A stretch of DNA of 42,276 bases from Candidatus Mediterraneibacter merdavium (lineage in GTDB: Bacteria > Bacillota > Clostridia > Lachnospirales > Lachnospiraceae): assembly GCA_019118545.1 (NCBI GenBank), contig DWYT01000103.1, positions 1-42,276 on the forward strand. The letters are read 5' to 3'. Numbering within the stretch: the stretch's first letter is position 1; the number at the start of each line of letters is the position of its first letter. Below the pieces are notes generated by a model. That model worked only from the letters and a program-made list of their open reading frames with translations, was not told where the DNA came from and made no database searches. The position numbers and the translations under genes are program-made. Below, piece by piece: positions 32,517 to 40,753 of the stretch.

Positions 32517-32575
32517 GCAGAAAAATAAAATCCCCGCAGCTTCAAATGTATGCTGCGGGGATTTTATTTTTCTGC
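32517..32575. terminator. Bidirectional terminator, perfect 24-bp inverted repeat
   Basis: The arms at 32517-32540 and 32552-32575 are exact reverse complements around an 11-nt loop. The GC core CCCCGCAGC is flanked by A/T-rich parts that give a U-run on both strands. It closes the convergent MCP gene (plus) and the fhlB-like gene (minus). Confidence 0.93.
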
Positions 32576-32613
32576 ATTAACACAATTAACATGCGCGCAA
32601 GGGCGCCGCGCGG

Positions 32614-32985
32614 CTACGTAGAGGTTTCATCAACATCCCCGCCCGCCGCCTCGCCGGCTTCTTCGGCGGGCTGATCAGGCAGTTCCTTCTCCTCAGCTTT
32701 CTCCTTTTCTTTTTTCGTTTTCCCATAATTCAGAAAATACACATAGATGTCTACGATTGCGGCGTACAGCTCCTCGGGGATCTCTGTGCCTAAATCAAGC
32801 TGGGTGAGTACCGTGGCAAGGGAATTGTCCTCATAGATGGGAACTCCGTTATCCTTGGCTGCCTGTATGATCCGCCGCGCCATATAACCCACGCCCGATG
32901 CCACGATCACAGGAGCAGCCTGACCCTCTTCATCATAGGACAGAGCCACGGCCTTCTGGTTGAGTACATCATCAAATGCTGACAT
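32614..32985 (-). CDS. fhlB: Stand-alone FlhB C-terminal-domain protein (FhlB/YlqH type)
   Basis: This 123-residue protein matches the part of FlhB downstream of the NPTH cleavage motif: KAVALSYDEEGQAAPVIVASG, then IYEDNSLATVLTQLDLGTEIPEELYAAI. It has no membrane segments. The final 30 residues are acidic. B. subtilis YlqH (FhlB) is similar and can partly replace the FlhB C-domain. It overlaps the preceding gene by 14 bp. A full flhB lies at 12866-13927, so the cell has two such domains. Confidence 0.92.
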   Translation of the reverse strand: MSAFDDVLNQKAVALSYDEEGQAAPVIVASGVGYMARRIIQAAKDNGVPIYEDNSLATVLTQLDLGTEIPEELYAAIVDIYVYFLNYGKTKKEKEKAEEKELPDQPAEEAGEAAGGDVDETST

Positions 32986-34411
32986 TGATCGAATTCTTCC
33001 TTTCTTTGAGTTTTGTAAACGCTTCTGTTAGCGGTATGGAAGCGGCGCTGTTTCCTGTGAGCACTTCCTCCGGCCTTAAGGAATGTTCCTCCAGTATGCG
33101 TCTGATGTCGGACTGTATTTTCCCCGCGTCCTTCTCCAACTCCGGGGGGATATTAATCTGGACGGATACTTTCTCTTCTCCGCACAGAAAGAACAAATCG
33201 AAAAATCCGAGATCCTGTATATCGAATTTCACAAGGCCTTTTATCATCCTCTCCCTGCTGCCGTCTTCTTTCTCCCGGCCGCCCTCGGCGTCGGGATCGA
33301 CCCACATCTCGGAAAACATCATTGTCCCGTCCACTGACGCGGGTACAAGGAGATGAAGAAGCGGCATATAGACGCTTTCATTGAGCACGATCGCGTCCAT
33401 AAGCTGTTTGAAAGCCTGTATGTTCTCTGTCCCGGCTTCTCCCTCGGCACCTTTTACGATGATCTTCGCGAGCTGATCCATCTGGCTGTTCTGGGCGGAT
33501 GCTTTTTCAAATTCCGTATTTTCCAGTATCCGGAATATCTTCGTCATGTCAAAGTCTCCAAAAACCCGCTGGAATACCTGATAGTCCATAAGTTTTTCAA
33601 ACGCCTGCAGCACCCCCTGCTGCTGCCCGTTCTCATAGCGGCTGATAAGCTCCGCCATGTGGGCTACGGTATCTCTGAGCACTCCCCTGTCATGCGTCTT
33701 TGATATATATTCATTGAGATATGGGAGAATCTCTGACTTCAATGTCCGGAGGTTCTCCGCCTGCTGCTCCGGAGACGCCCCCTCCCTGCTGATAAGCCTC
33801 TGCCCCATCTGCGCGGCCTCTTCCCGCTGGCGCGGAAACATCCGCTGGAGCACTTCTTTAAGATCCCTCTGGATATCTTCCATGACGCTGCCGCTCTCGG
33901 CCATATCTGTGTATTTTTTCAGAAAGTTCAGGATATTTGCCTTAAGCTCTACTGATTTTGTCTCGCTCATCATCTTCCTGAGCAGCCCGAAGAATGCTCC
34001 TGTGTACCGGACTGCCGCCTCTCCCTGATTCTGGAGCAGCCCTTGGAGATTCTCCGGCCCGGCCTGTATCATCCCGAGAAATTTTGCGATCTCCTGAGCA
34101 ATCCCGCCTTTAATCCCTGACTGGACAGTGGTGGACGACAGCTCGGACAAGAGCTTAGGAAGCTCTTCCGCCACTGACGGCATCTTCTGAAGCTGGCGTA
34201 TAAAATTATCAAAATTTGACTCGAATTTAAACTGAAGCGGCTCTCCCTCCTGCTGCCCCGACGCGTCGCTTCTGGCGTCCGGACGCACGACTTTACTGGG
34301 GTCAACGGGACCTTGTATATTGGTCGGAGTCTGCATTTCCGGGTTCGCCCTGACATTGGCCGCATTATCATAACCTGTAGTCGGAGTCGTCACCTTTAAA
34401 ATATTTGCCAT
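32972..34411 (-). CDS. YlqG-like protein with FliK-type C-terminal region
   Basis: This 479-residue protein has an N-terminal disordered region (about 1-60), a mostly helical middle (about 65-340) and a C-terminal region (about 360-450) that resembles a FliK C-domain: MWVDPDAEGG, GLVKFDIQDLGFFDLFFL and VSVQINIPPEL. In B. subtilis ylqG lies directly before the fhlB homologue ylqH, as here. No membrane segment or signal. The ATG at 34411 follows GGGAGG. Function is not established; a role in hook-length or substrate switching together with the FlhB-like domain is inference. Confidence 0.75.
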   Translation of the reverse strand: MANILKVTTPTTGYDNAANVRANPEMQTPTNIQGPVDPSKVVRPDARSDASGQQEGEPLQFKFESNFDNFIRQLQKMPSVAEELPKLLSELSSTTVQSGIKGGIAQEIAKFLGMIQAGPENLQGLLQNQGEAAVRYTGAFFGLLRKMMSETKSVELKANILNFLKKYTDMAESGSVMEDIQRDLKEVLQRMFPRQREEAAQMGQRLISREGASPEQQAENLRTLKSEILPYLNEYISKTHDRGVLRDTVAHMAELISRYENGQQQGVLQAFEKLMDYQVFQRVFGDFDMTKIFRILENTEFEKASAQNSQMDQLAKIIVKGAEGEAGTENIQAFKQLMDAIVLNESVYMPLLHLLVPASVDGTMMFSEMWVDPDAEGGREKEDGSRERMIKGLVKFDIQDLGFFDLFFLCGEEKVSVQINIPPELEKDAGKIQSDIRRILEEHSLRPEEVLTGNSAASIPLTEAFTKLKERKNSINVSI

Positions 34412-34447
34412 TTTTTCGCCTCCCGGTAATTATTTTTTTCTTATTTT

Positions 34448-34467
34448 TGTCGAAATATAGAACGACA
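34448..34467. promoter_or_regulatory. Spo0A-box-like dyad between ylqG-like and cheA
   Basis: TGTCGAA (34448-34454) on the plus strand, in the longer context TTTTGTCGAAA, matches the 0A box. The opposite strand reads TGTCGTT (34461-34467), one base less good, forming a dyad with a 6-bp centre. It overlaps the -10 element of the candidate ylqG-like promoter, so binding would tend to repress that promoter. Confidence 0.45.
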
Positions 34468-34482
34468 GAGATGTCTTATGAA
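34454..34482 (-). promoter_or_regulatory. Candidate sigma-A promoter of the ylqG-like operon
   Basis: On the minus strand TTCATA (34477-34482, four of six bases) and TATATT (34454-34459, five of six) are 17 bp apart. The leader to the ATG is about 40 nt. The 137-bp gap also has to serve cheA, for which I find no convincing promoter. Confidence 0.4.
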
Positions 34483-34548
34483 GCTGTTTTCACACAGCGT
34501 ACAGCCTCTGTTGCAAACTATCTTATCATAGAAAAGGCGGTGCATACC

Positions 34549-36642
34549 ATGGATAATGTAACTGACAGCTTACTTGATACATATCTATTTGAAACGAACT
34601 CACTGTTGGAACGGTTGGATGAGCTTCTGATCGAAGCGGAGCAGAATAAGGATTTCACTGAAGATGAAGTCAATGAAATCTTCCGCAGCATGCACACGAT
34701 CAAAGGTTCTTCCGCCATGCTTGAATTCAACTCTCTCATGGAGATTGCCCACCACATTGAGGATCTTTTCTTTTATATCAGGGAAAACGGAATGTCCGCC
34801 CTGAATTCTGAGGAGAAAAACGAACTGTTTAACCTCATGTTCAAATCTGTTGACAGGCTTCGTGAAGAGATTGAGAAAGTCGAAAACAACGAGCCGCTCA
34901 GTACTAATATCGACAGTTTCATAGAAGAAATAAATGATTTTCTGAGCAAAATCAGCGGGCACGGCAAAGGAGCGGACCCGAGCGCAGAGGCCGCCGCAGA
35001 CACGGCGCCTGAAATTACTTCCGCCCCGGTATCTCCGGCCGACGTTCCCGGTATGCCCGACTCTCCGTGGTGCATCCGTATCTTTTTCGAGGAAGGCTGC
35101 GGGATGGAGAACCTGCGCGCATTCATGCTGGTCACAACCCTTCAGGAGAATGGGTATGATTTTATATGCTCTCCGCCGGACGTAGAGACAAACGGGGAGA
35201 CCTCCCAAGAGATTATCAGCAATGGCTTTTATCTGGGCTTTAAGGACGAGGATCAGGCGAAAAAAGCGGCCGTGGTCGTCGCCGGAAGCAACAATATCCA
35301 TTCCTATGAGCTGATTGAAAATACGCCGTCAGAGGAAAAGGAAAGCCAACGCACAGAGAAACCATCCGGCTCCGCTGAACCGGATACCCCGAAAAAGCCT
35401 CAGGGCACACAGCAGACAGGGCGCCAGCAGGCTCCTGCACATCATGCCCCGGTCAAACAGAACCTGATCAGTGTAAACCTGTCCAAACTGGACAGCCTTA
35501 TGGCTCTTGTAGGAGAGATTGTCATCACAGAATCCATGGTGACATCATCCCCTGACCTCAAAGGTCTTAAGCTTGACAACTTTATGAAATCCGCGCGCCA
35601 GCTCCGCAAGCTGACAGACGATCTTCAGGATATTTCCATGTCTCTGAGGATGGTTTCCGTATCGGGCGTATTCCAGAAGATGAACCGTATCGTCCGCGAT
35701 ATGAAGAAGACGCTGAACAAGGATGTACGCCTTACTCTTGTGGGCGAGGACACGGAGCTTGACAAGTCTATCGTGGACAATATCAGTGATCCCATCATGC
35801 ACATTGTCCGTAATTCCATGGATCACGGCATCGAGGATTCCAGCGAGGAGAGAATCGCCGCAGGCAAAGACCCGCAGGGCGAGATCATTCTCTCCGCCGT
35901 ACACACAGGCAATGAAGTAATCATCTCCATTCAGGATGACGGACGGGGCGTGAATACAAACGCGGTGTTGGAAAAGGCGAAAAGAAACAACTTCCTCACC
36001 AAGCCGGAAGAGGAATACACGAAAAAAGATATCCTCGCTCTCCTCATGGAACCGGGATTCTCCACAAATGCGGAAGTCACGGAATATTCAGGACGTGGCG
36101 TCGGCATGGACGTTGTAAGGAAGAATATTGAGAGCATCGGCGGAGGAGTATCCATGTCCAGCGAGGAGGGGAAAGGATCCTGCACAACACTGAAGATCCC
36201 GCTCACTCTCGCCATTGTGGACGGCATGGAGATCTCAGTAGGCAATTCCATATTTACAGTGCCGATCTCCAATATCCGCCAGTCCTTCAAGGTGGCTGCC
36301 GAGGATGTTATTTATGACGCCTCAGGCAATGAGATCATACGCTGCATGGACGAGTTTTACCCGATTATCCGTCTGCACAGTCTGTACGGCATTTATGATG
36401 ATGCCTGCACGAATATCGAGGACGGAATACTGATGTGGGTGGAGGCGAACGAGAAGTCTTTCTGTCTCTTCGTGGACAGCCTCCTCGGAGAACAGCAGGT
36501 CGTTGTCAAACCGCTTCCTGCATACCTTAATAACTTTGGCATCAAGGAATACGGCATCAGCGGCTGTACGATACTCGGCGACGGCAATATAAGCATTATT
36601 CTGGACATTGCAAGCATCTATTCTGCTGTTGTCCATTCATAA
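34549..36642 (+). CDS. cheA: Chemotaxis histidine kinase CheA
   Basis: This 697-residue kinase has an Hpt domain with phospho-acceptor H49 (MHTIKGSSAM), a CheY/CheB-binding P2 domain (about 155-240), a P/T/Q-rich linker, a dimerisation domain (VNLSKLDSLMALVGEIVI), the ATPase domain (IVRNSMDHGIED, DDGRG, FSTNAEVTEYSGRGVGMDVV) and a C-terminal CheW-like domain. The ATG at 34549 is chosen as the family start with GGCGGTG upstream; the frame open to 34405 adds unrelated residues. It heads the cheA-cheW-cheR-cheB operon and phosphorylates CheY, CheB and CheV. Confidence 0.97.
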   Translation: MDNVTDSLLDTYLFETNSLLERLDELLIEAEQNKDFTEDEVNEIFRSMHTIKGSSAMLEFNSLMEIAHHIEDLFFYIRENGMSALNSEEKNELFNLMFKSVDRLREEIEKVENNEPLSTNIDSFIEEINDFLSKISGHGKGADPSAEAAADTAPEITSAPVSPADVPGMPDSPWCIRIFFEEGCGMENLRAFMLVTTLQENGYDFICSPPDVETNGETSQEIISNGFYLGFKDEDQAKKAAVVVAGSNNIHSYELIENTPSEEKESQRTEKPSGSAEPDTPKKPQGTQQTGRQQAPAHHAPVKQNLISVNLSKLDSLMALVGEIVITESMVTSSPDLKGLKLDNFMKSARQLRKLTDDLQDISMSLRMVSVSGVFQKMNRIVRDMKKTLNKDVRLTLVGEDTELDKSIVDNISDPIMHIVRNSMDHGIEDSSEERIAAGKDPQGEIILSAVHTGNEVIISIQDDGRGVNTNAVLEKAKRNNFLTKPEEEYTKKDILALLMEPGFSTNAEVTEYSGRGVGMDVVRKNIESIGGGVSMSSEEGKGSCTTLKIPLTLAIVDGMEISVGNSIFTVPISNIRQSFKVAAEDVIYDASGNEIIRCMDEFYPIIRLHSLYGIYDDACTNIEDGILMWVEANEKSFCLFVDSLLGEQQVVVKPLPAYLNNFGIKEYGISGCTILGDGNISIILDIASIYSAVVHS

Positions 36643-36666
36643 TAAACTGATTAGGAGGAATTAACC

Positions 36667-37161
36667 ATGTCAAATGAAAAGGAAGGGCTTACTGCTCAGG
36701 AGATCCTTGAAAGTGAGGAGATGGAAGCTTCTGCGGCTGAGGACACCTCCACAAAAGAATTCTTGACATTTGTCTCCGACGGACTTACTTACGGTGTCCC
36801 CACGGAGCATGTCATAGAGATTATTACGAACCATACAATACGCCCCCTGCCTCTTGTGCCTGATTATGTGCAGGGTATTATCAACCTGAGAGGACAGATA
36901 ATTCCGATCATTGATATCCGGCTGCGCCTTGGAAAACCGTTCCTTGAATACACGTCTAAAACATGTATTATCATACTTGACATCGGCTCTGACCGGATCG
37001 GTGTCTGTGTAGACGCGGTGTCTCAGGTGCTGTCGCTTGATGAATCGCAGTCCTCCCCGGTTCCTCTGGAGGACCGCCAGCAGCTTGCTACTTCCATGAT
37101 ATCCGTGGAGGGCGGAAAAATTGTTCTTCTGCTTAACTGTTCCGCCATCATCGAGTCATAA
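36667..37161 (+). CDS. cheW: Chemotaxis coupling protein CheW
   Basis: This 164-residue protein has an acidic N-terminal extension of about 28 residues and a CheW domain (FLTFVSDGLTYGVPTEHVIEI, PDYVQGIINLRGQIIPIIDI). It links receptors to CheA. AGGAGG precedes the ATG. The gap after cheA is 24 bp. The CheW domain of CheV may share this job. Confidence 0.96.
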   Translation: MSNEKEGLTAQEILESEEMEASAAEDTSTKEFLTFVSDGLTYGVPTEHVIEIITNHTIRPLPLVPDYVQGIINLRGQIIPIIDIRLRLGKPFLEYTSKTCIIILDIGSDRIGVCVDAVSQVLSLDESQSSPVPLEDRQQLATSMISVEGGKIVLLLNCSAIIES

Positions 37162-37184
37162 AGAGCGAAAGGAGATTTTCTGTT

Positions 37185-38003
37185 ATGCTGACACTTACAG
37201 ATGAAGATTTCCGGCGGCTGGTCCGCTTTGTCAAAGATGATTACGGTATAGATTTAAGTAAGAAAAAGCAGCTCATCATCGGGCGTCTGTCCAACACGAT
37301 CAGCGCTATGGGGATGAGATCCTTCAAGGAATATACTGACCGTATTATTAATCAGAAAAACCCCTCGGATATAGAGACGCTGTTAAACCAGCTCACTACG
37401 AATTATACCTTCTTCATGCGTGAAGAGGCCCATTTCAATTTCTTCCGGAATACGATCCTTCCTTACCTCGAGCAGGTAAAGAAGGATCATGTTCTGAGCA
37501 TATGGAGCGCGGGCTGTTCGACCGGCGAGGAGCCGTATACATTGTCCATTATACTTAAGGAATATTTCGGTTCAAAGGCGGGCCACTGGGATACCCGCAT
37601 CCTTGCCACCGACATCTCGCAGAATGTGCTTCGAACTGCGCAGAATGCGGTTTATGACAAGGAGTCTTTAAGCCAGCTCCCGCCGGAGTGGATACGCAAG
37701 TATTTCCGTCCTTCGGGAGAAAAGGACGTCTATACTGTGTCTCAGGCGCTTAAAGACAATGTCATCTTCCGCACCTTTAACCTGATGGACCCGATCAAGT
37801 TCCGTCTTAAATTTGACGTCATTTTCTGCCGGAATGTGATGATCTACTTTGATCAGGAGACGAAAAACAGCCTGATAAACCGCTTTTATAATGCTACGGT
37901 TCCGGGCGGTTATCTCATGATCGGCCATTCAGAATCACTGGACCGTGCAACCATAAATTATAAGTATATCCAGCCTTCCATTTACAGAAAACCGCTGAAA
38001 TAA
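37185..38003 (+). CDS. cheR: Chemoreceptor methyltransferase CheR
   Basis: This 272-residue protein has the helical N-domain (RLVRFVKDDYGIDLSKKK) and an S-adenosylmethionine-binding core with WSAGCSTGEEPYTL (107-120), then ATDISQNVLRTAQ and FCRNVMIYFD. It methylates receptor glutamates. GGAG lies 10 bp before the ATG. No TPR extension. The gap to cheB is 28 bp. Confidence 0.97.
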   Translation: MLTLTDEDFRRLVRFVKDDYGIDLSKKKQLIIGRLSNTISAMGMRSFKEYTDRIINQKNPSDIETLLNQLTTNYTFFMREEAHFNFFRNTILPYLEQVKKDHVLSIWSAGCSTGEEPYTLSIILKEYFGSKAGHWDTRILATDISQNVLRTAQNAVYDKESLSQLPPEWIRKYFRPSGEKDVYTVSQALKDNVIFRTFNLMDPIKFRLKFDVIFCRNVMIYFDQETKNSLINRFYNATVPGGYLMIGHSESLDRATINYKYIQPSIYRKPLK

Positions 38004-38031
38004 GCTTAAATATTAGAAAGGACACTTTTTC

Positions 38032-39192
38032 ATGTACAATACAAAGTCAGTCAAACTGATGATCGTGGACGACTCCATGGTCTTCGGTCGTTTTCTAAAG
38101 GAAAATCTTCCAAAGATGAATGAGAGGATCGAGGTCGTAGGATATTCAATGAACGCTTTCGACGCAATGAAGAAAATCTCTTCCCTGAAACCGGACGTGA
38201 TATCTCTCGATATTGAGATGCCCGGAATGAACGGGATCGATTTCCTCAAAAAGCTTCTTCCCGAGCACCGTATCCCTGTCATACTGGTCTCCTCTCTCAA
38301 TGTCAGCGTTTTTGACGCGCTTTCATACGGAGCCGTTGATTTTGTAAAAAAACCGGATATGTCTAAAGGCTATACAACCGAAGCATTTGCCCGGAGCCTT
38401 GCCTCCAAGCTTGTGATGGCTTCTACTGCCTCCGTGAAGGTTCCCCGCAGTATTCTGATGAACAGTTCTGCCCCGGCTGCTACTGCCAAACCGGAGCCGG
38501 AGCCTGCCCGCAGAGAGCCTTCTTCTGCGGCAGCGCCTCCGCCGCGTGTGCAGATCAGCCTGCCAAAGCTGGCCGCAGGGCAGCTTAAAATTAAGAATCC
38601 TCACGCGCCGAAGCTTAAAAACACCGTGATTGCCTTGGGCGCATCCACCGGCGGCACAGAGGCGACGCTGGAGGTTCTCAGGGATCTCCCCGCCGACACG
38701 CCCGGTATCGTCGTAACCCAGCATATGCCGGAGGGATTCACTGCCATGTATGCGGAAAGGCTGAACCGCCTGTGCGCGATGCAGGTAAAAGAGGCTGAAA
38801 ACGGGGATCAGATCCGTCAGGGGCAGGTGCTTATCGCTCCGGGCGGAGATTACCACCTCAAGGTTTCAAAAAAAGGGATCAACTATTATGTAAACTGCGT
38901 TCCCGGTTCTAAAGTAAACGGGCACCGCCCGTCCGTTGATGTTCTCTTCCGCTCGGTTGCGGAAACGGTGCGGAGCGAAGGTATCGGCATCATCCTGACC
39001 GGTATGGGCGCTGACGGCGCGGAGGGACTTCTGGCCATGCGTCAGAAGGGTTCCTTTACAATCGGGCAGGATAAGGAATCCTGCGTGGTGTACGGTATGC
39101 CCATGGTGGCAAAGCAAATCGGCGCGGTATGCAGCGAAGCTCCATGCTCCAGAATCGCCACGCTGCTTGTAAACCACCTGAACTCACTCTGA
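38032..39192 (+). CDS. cheB: Chemoreceptor methylesterase CheB
   Basis: This 386-residue protein has a receiver domain with phospho-acceptor D60 (ISLDIEMPGMNG), a P/A/E-rich linker (about 140-190) and a methylesterase domain with the triad S205 (GASTGG), H231 (TQHMPEGF) and D328 (GMGADG). It removes receptor methyl groups after phosphorylation by CheA. The linker is longer than usual. It ends 16 bp before the peptidase gene, which appears cotranscribed. Confidence 0.97.
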   Translation: MYNTKSVKLMIVDDSMVFGRFLKENLPKMNERIEVVGYSMNAFDAMKKISSLKPDVISLDIEMPGMNGIDFLKKLLPEHRIPVILVSSLNVSVFDALSYGAVDFVKKPDMSKGYTTEAFARSLASKLVMASTASVKVPRSILMNSSAPAATAKPEPEPARREPSSAAAPPPRVQISLPKLAAGQLKIKNPHAPKLKNTVIALGASTGGTEATLEVLRDLPADTPGIVVTQHMPEGFTAMYAERLNRLCAMQVKEAENGDQIRQGQVLIAPGGDYHLKVSKKGINYYVNCVPGSKVNGHRPSVDVLFRSVAETVRSEGIGIILTGMGADGAEGLLAMRQKGSFTIGQDKESCVVYGMPMVAKQIGAVCSEAPCSRIATLLVNHLNSL

Positions 39193-39208
39193 TCCGGAGA
39201 CTTTGCAT

Positions 39209-40021
39209 ATGATCCAGAAAAAAAGACTGATAAGGAGACTGGGATATCTTTTAGGAGGAGCTTTCCTTGGCGCGGCTATTTTGCTGCTTCTGCTCACCTT
39301 TGTATGCCCTGACGTCTTCTATATGATTACAGACTGGAAATCGTCTCTTACCGCGGCTTCTGCCTCTTCCGGCAAAAAGGATGGGGCAGGAGCCGTCCGC
39401 TCCTCTGATATAGAGGTGGATATCGTGGAGCTTTCCCCGGAAACACAGCTCACCTCTGACTCGGGATGGGAGCTTACCCTCATCAACAGGGAGCATCCCC
39501 TTCCCGCTGATTATGTGCCCTCGTCTCTTGTGGACTGCGGCTACGGATGCACAGTGGACGCACGGATTGCTGACAATCTGCAGCAGATGCTTCTTGACGC
39601 AAAGTCACAGGGAATGGAGCTGACTGTTGTATCAGGTTACCGCTCCTATGACAGACAGGTAGAGCTTTTTTCTGACGGAATTGTAGAGCGCATATCAGGC
39701 GGGCTTACTCCTGAGGATGCGTATAGAGAAACTGTGCGCTCTGTCACCCTCCCCGGGGCCAGTGAGCACGAAGCTGGTATTGCAGTTGACATCACTGCCG
39801 CTTCTTATCCCGTGCTGGAGGAAAGTCAGGCGGATACCCCTGAGCAGCAATGGCTGATGTCCCACTGCTACGAATACGGCTTCATCCTGCGGTATCCGAA
39901 AGGAACTGAGGCCATTACCGGCATTACTTACGAGCCGTGGCACTACCGCTATGTGGGGGATGCCGCTGCAAAGATCCATTCCCTTGGAATCACTCTGGAA
40001 GAATATCTTGAACAAGATTAA
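39209..40021 (+). CDS. VanY/DacB-type D-Ala-D-Ala carboxypeptidase, membrane-anchored
   Basis: This 270-residue protein has an N-terminal signal anchor (about 10-35), a linker and a VanY-type domain with VVSGYRSYDRQVELF, the metal-binding SEHEAGIAVDI and EPWHYRYVG. These give the His, Asp and His ligands expected of zinc D,D-carboxypeptidases that trim peptidoglycan stem peptides outside the cell. The ATG at 39209 has GGAG 9 bp upstream; a TTG two codons earlier is less likely. It is 16 bp after cheB and ends in a terminator hairpin. Its presence in a che operon is uncommon; a link to wall remodelling for the motor is inference. Confidence 0.9.
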   Translation: MIQKKRLIRRLGYLLGGAFLGAAILLLLLTFVCPDVFYMITDWKSSLTAASASSGKKDGAGAVRSSDIEVDIVELSPETQLTSDSGWELTLINREHPLPADYVPSSLVDCGYGCTVDARIADNLQQMLLDAKSQGMELTVVSGYRSYDRQVELFSDGIVERISGGLTPEDAYRETVRSVTLPGASEHEAGIAVDITAASYPVLEESQADTPEQQWLMSHCYEYGFILRYPKGTEAITGITYEPWHYRYVGDAAAKIHSLGITLEEYLEQD

Positions 40022-40022
40022 A

Positions 40023-40060
40023 AAAAGAGAGGAACTATTTTTCAGAAGTTCCTCTCTTTT
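40023..40060. terminator. Bidirectional terminator after the VanY-type gene
   Basis: AAAAGAGAGGAACT (40023-40036) and AGTTCCTCTCTTTT (40047-40060) are exact complements with a 10-nt loop. A T-run flanks the stem on each strand. It closes the che operon (plus) and the PilZ gene (minus). Confidence 0.92.
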
Positions 40061-40078
40061 CTATATAATCTTGTTGGG

Positions 40079-40753
40079 TTATATCTCTCTGGCCCTCATT
40101 TTCTTCTGCTGGAGAGCGAAAATATCATGGCAGAGCATATCCTCCTCCCTCTCGGTCAGATTTTCGAAGCAGCAGCCGTACTTGTTTTTCCCGGTCATTT
40201 CATCTCTCTGGCCGTTCTTTCTGACTACTCTGGCAGGCAGGGTATATAACCTTCCTTCATCAATAATCTGAAGATCCTCCACTGTGATCTCTTCCCCCGG
40301 CTCATAATCGTCCGCGCTTATAATGCAGATGCCTGTCAGACTGATATCCGCGGTCAGTTCTTTTCTCTGCGAACCGTCGCTTCTCCTGACAAAACATTCA
40401 TTTCTAATCGGTAAGCGGAAATGCTTTCTGCCCTCTATGTACTCCTCCACATCGTTAAGTGTAACATAGATGAAAGTTTTTCCAACCTCAGTTACTTCCC
40501 CTTTGATAACGAAGATATGGTCACTTTTTTTCTTCTTTGTTACCAGCTTGATTTTATCTCTTTCCTCGAGCGTCTCGGGAATCTCTTTTCCTCTGCGCAG
40601 GTCTATCCTGAGTTCTTCCCCGCACACGAAGACCTTCCCTATCGTTGCAGAAAACAGATATTCATTGTCCTCTGACATTGCCTGAATATTAAGGCCTCCA
40701 TTTTCAAGGGCAAATCTTATTGCCTTTTTTCCTCCATAAGTCTCCTCTCCCAT
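40079..40753 (-). CDS. PilZ-domain cyclic-di-GMP receptor, YcgR/MotI-like
   Basis: This 224-residue protein has a YcgR-type N-terminal domain (about 12-100) and a PilZ domain with the ligand-binding residues RxxxR (R109, R113 in GRKHFRLP) and DxSxxG (D136, S138, G141 in DISLTG). Both motifs are intact, so it should bind cyclic-di-GMP. YcgR in E. coli and MotI (DgrA) in B. subtilis slow the motor or stator when the nucleotide is high. The ATG at 40753 has GGAGG upstream; the overlap of 37 bp with the upstream EAL gene couples their translation. The pairing suggests it reads the pool that its neighbour degrades. Confidence 0.95.
   Translation of the reverse strand: MGEETYGGKKAIRFALENGGLNIQAMSEDNEYLFSATIGKVFVCGEELRIDLRRGKEIPETLEERDKIKLVTKKKKSDHIFVIKGEVTEVGKTFIYVTLNDVEEYIEGRKHFRLPIRNECFVRRSDGSQRKELTADISLTGICIISADDYEPGEEITVEDLQIIDEGRLYTLPARVVRKNGQRDEMTGKNKYGCCFENLTEREEDMLCHDIFALQQKKMRAREI

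Noticed and set aside
34600-35301. Minus-strand frame of 233 codons opposite cheA.
   Set aside because: Shadow of cheA; no independent domain, promoter or ribosome site.
39209-40021. VanY-type gene as part of a glycopeptide resistance cluster.
   Set aside because: No vanR, vanS, vanH, vanA or vanX nearby; the gene follows cheB directly.
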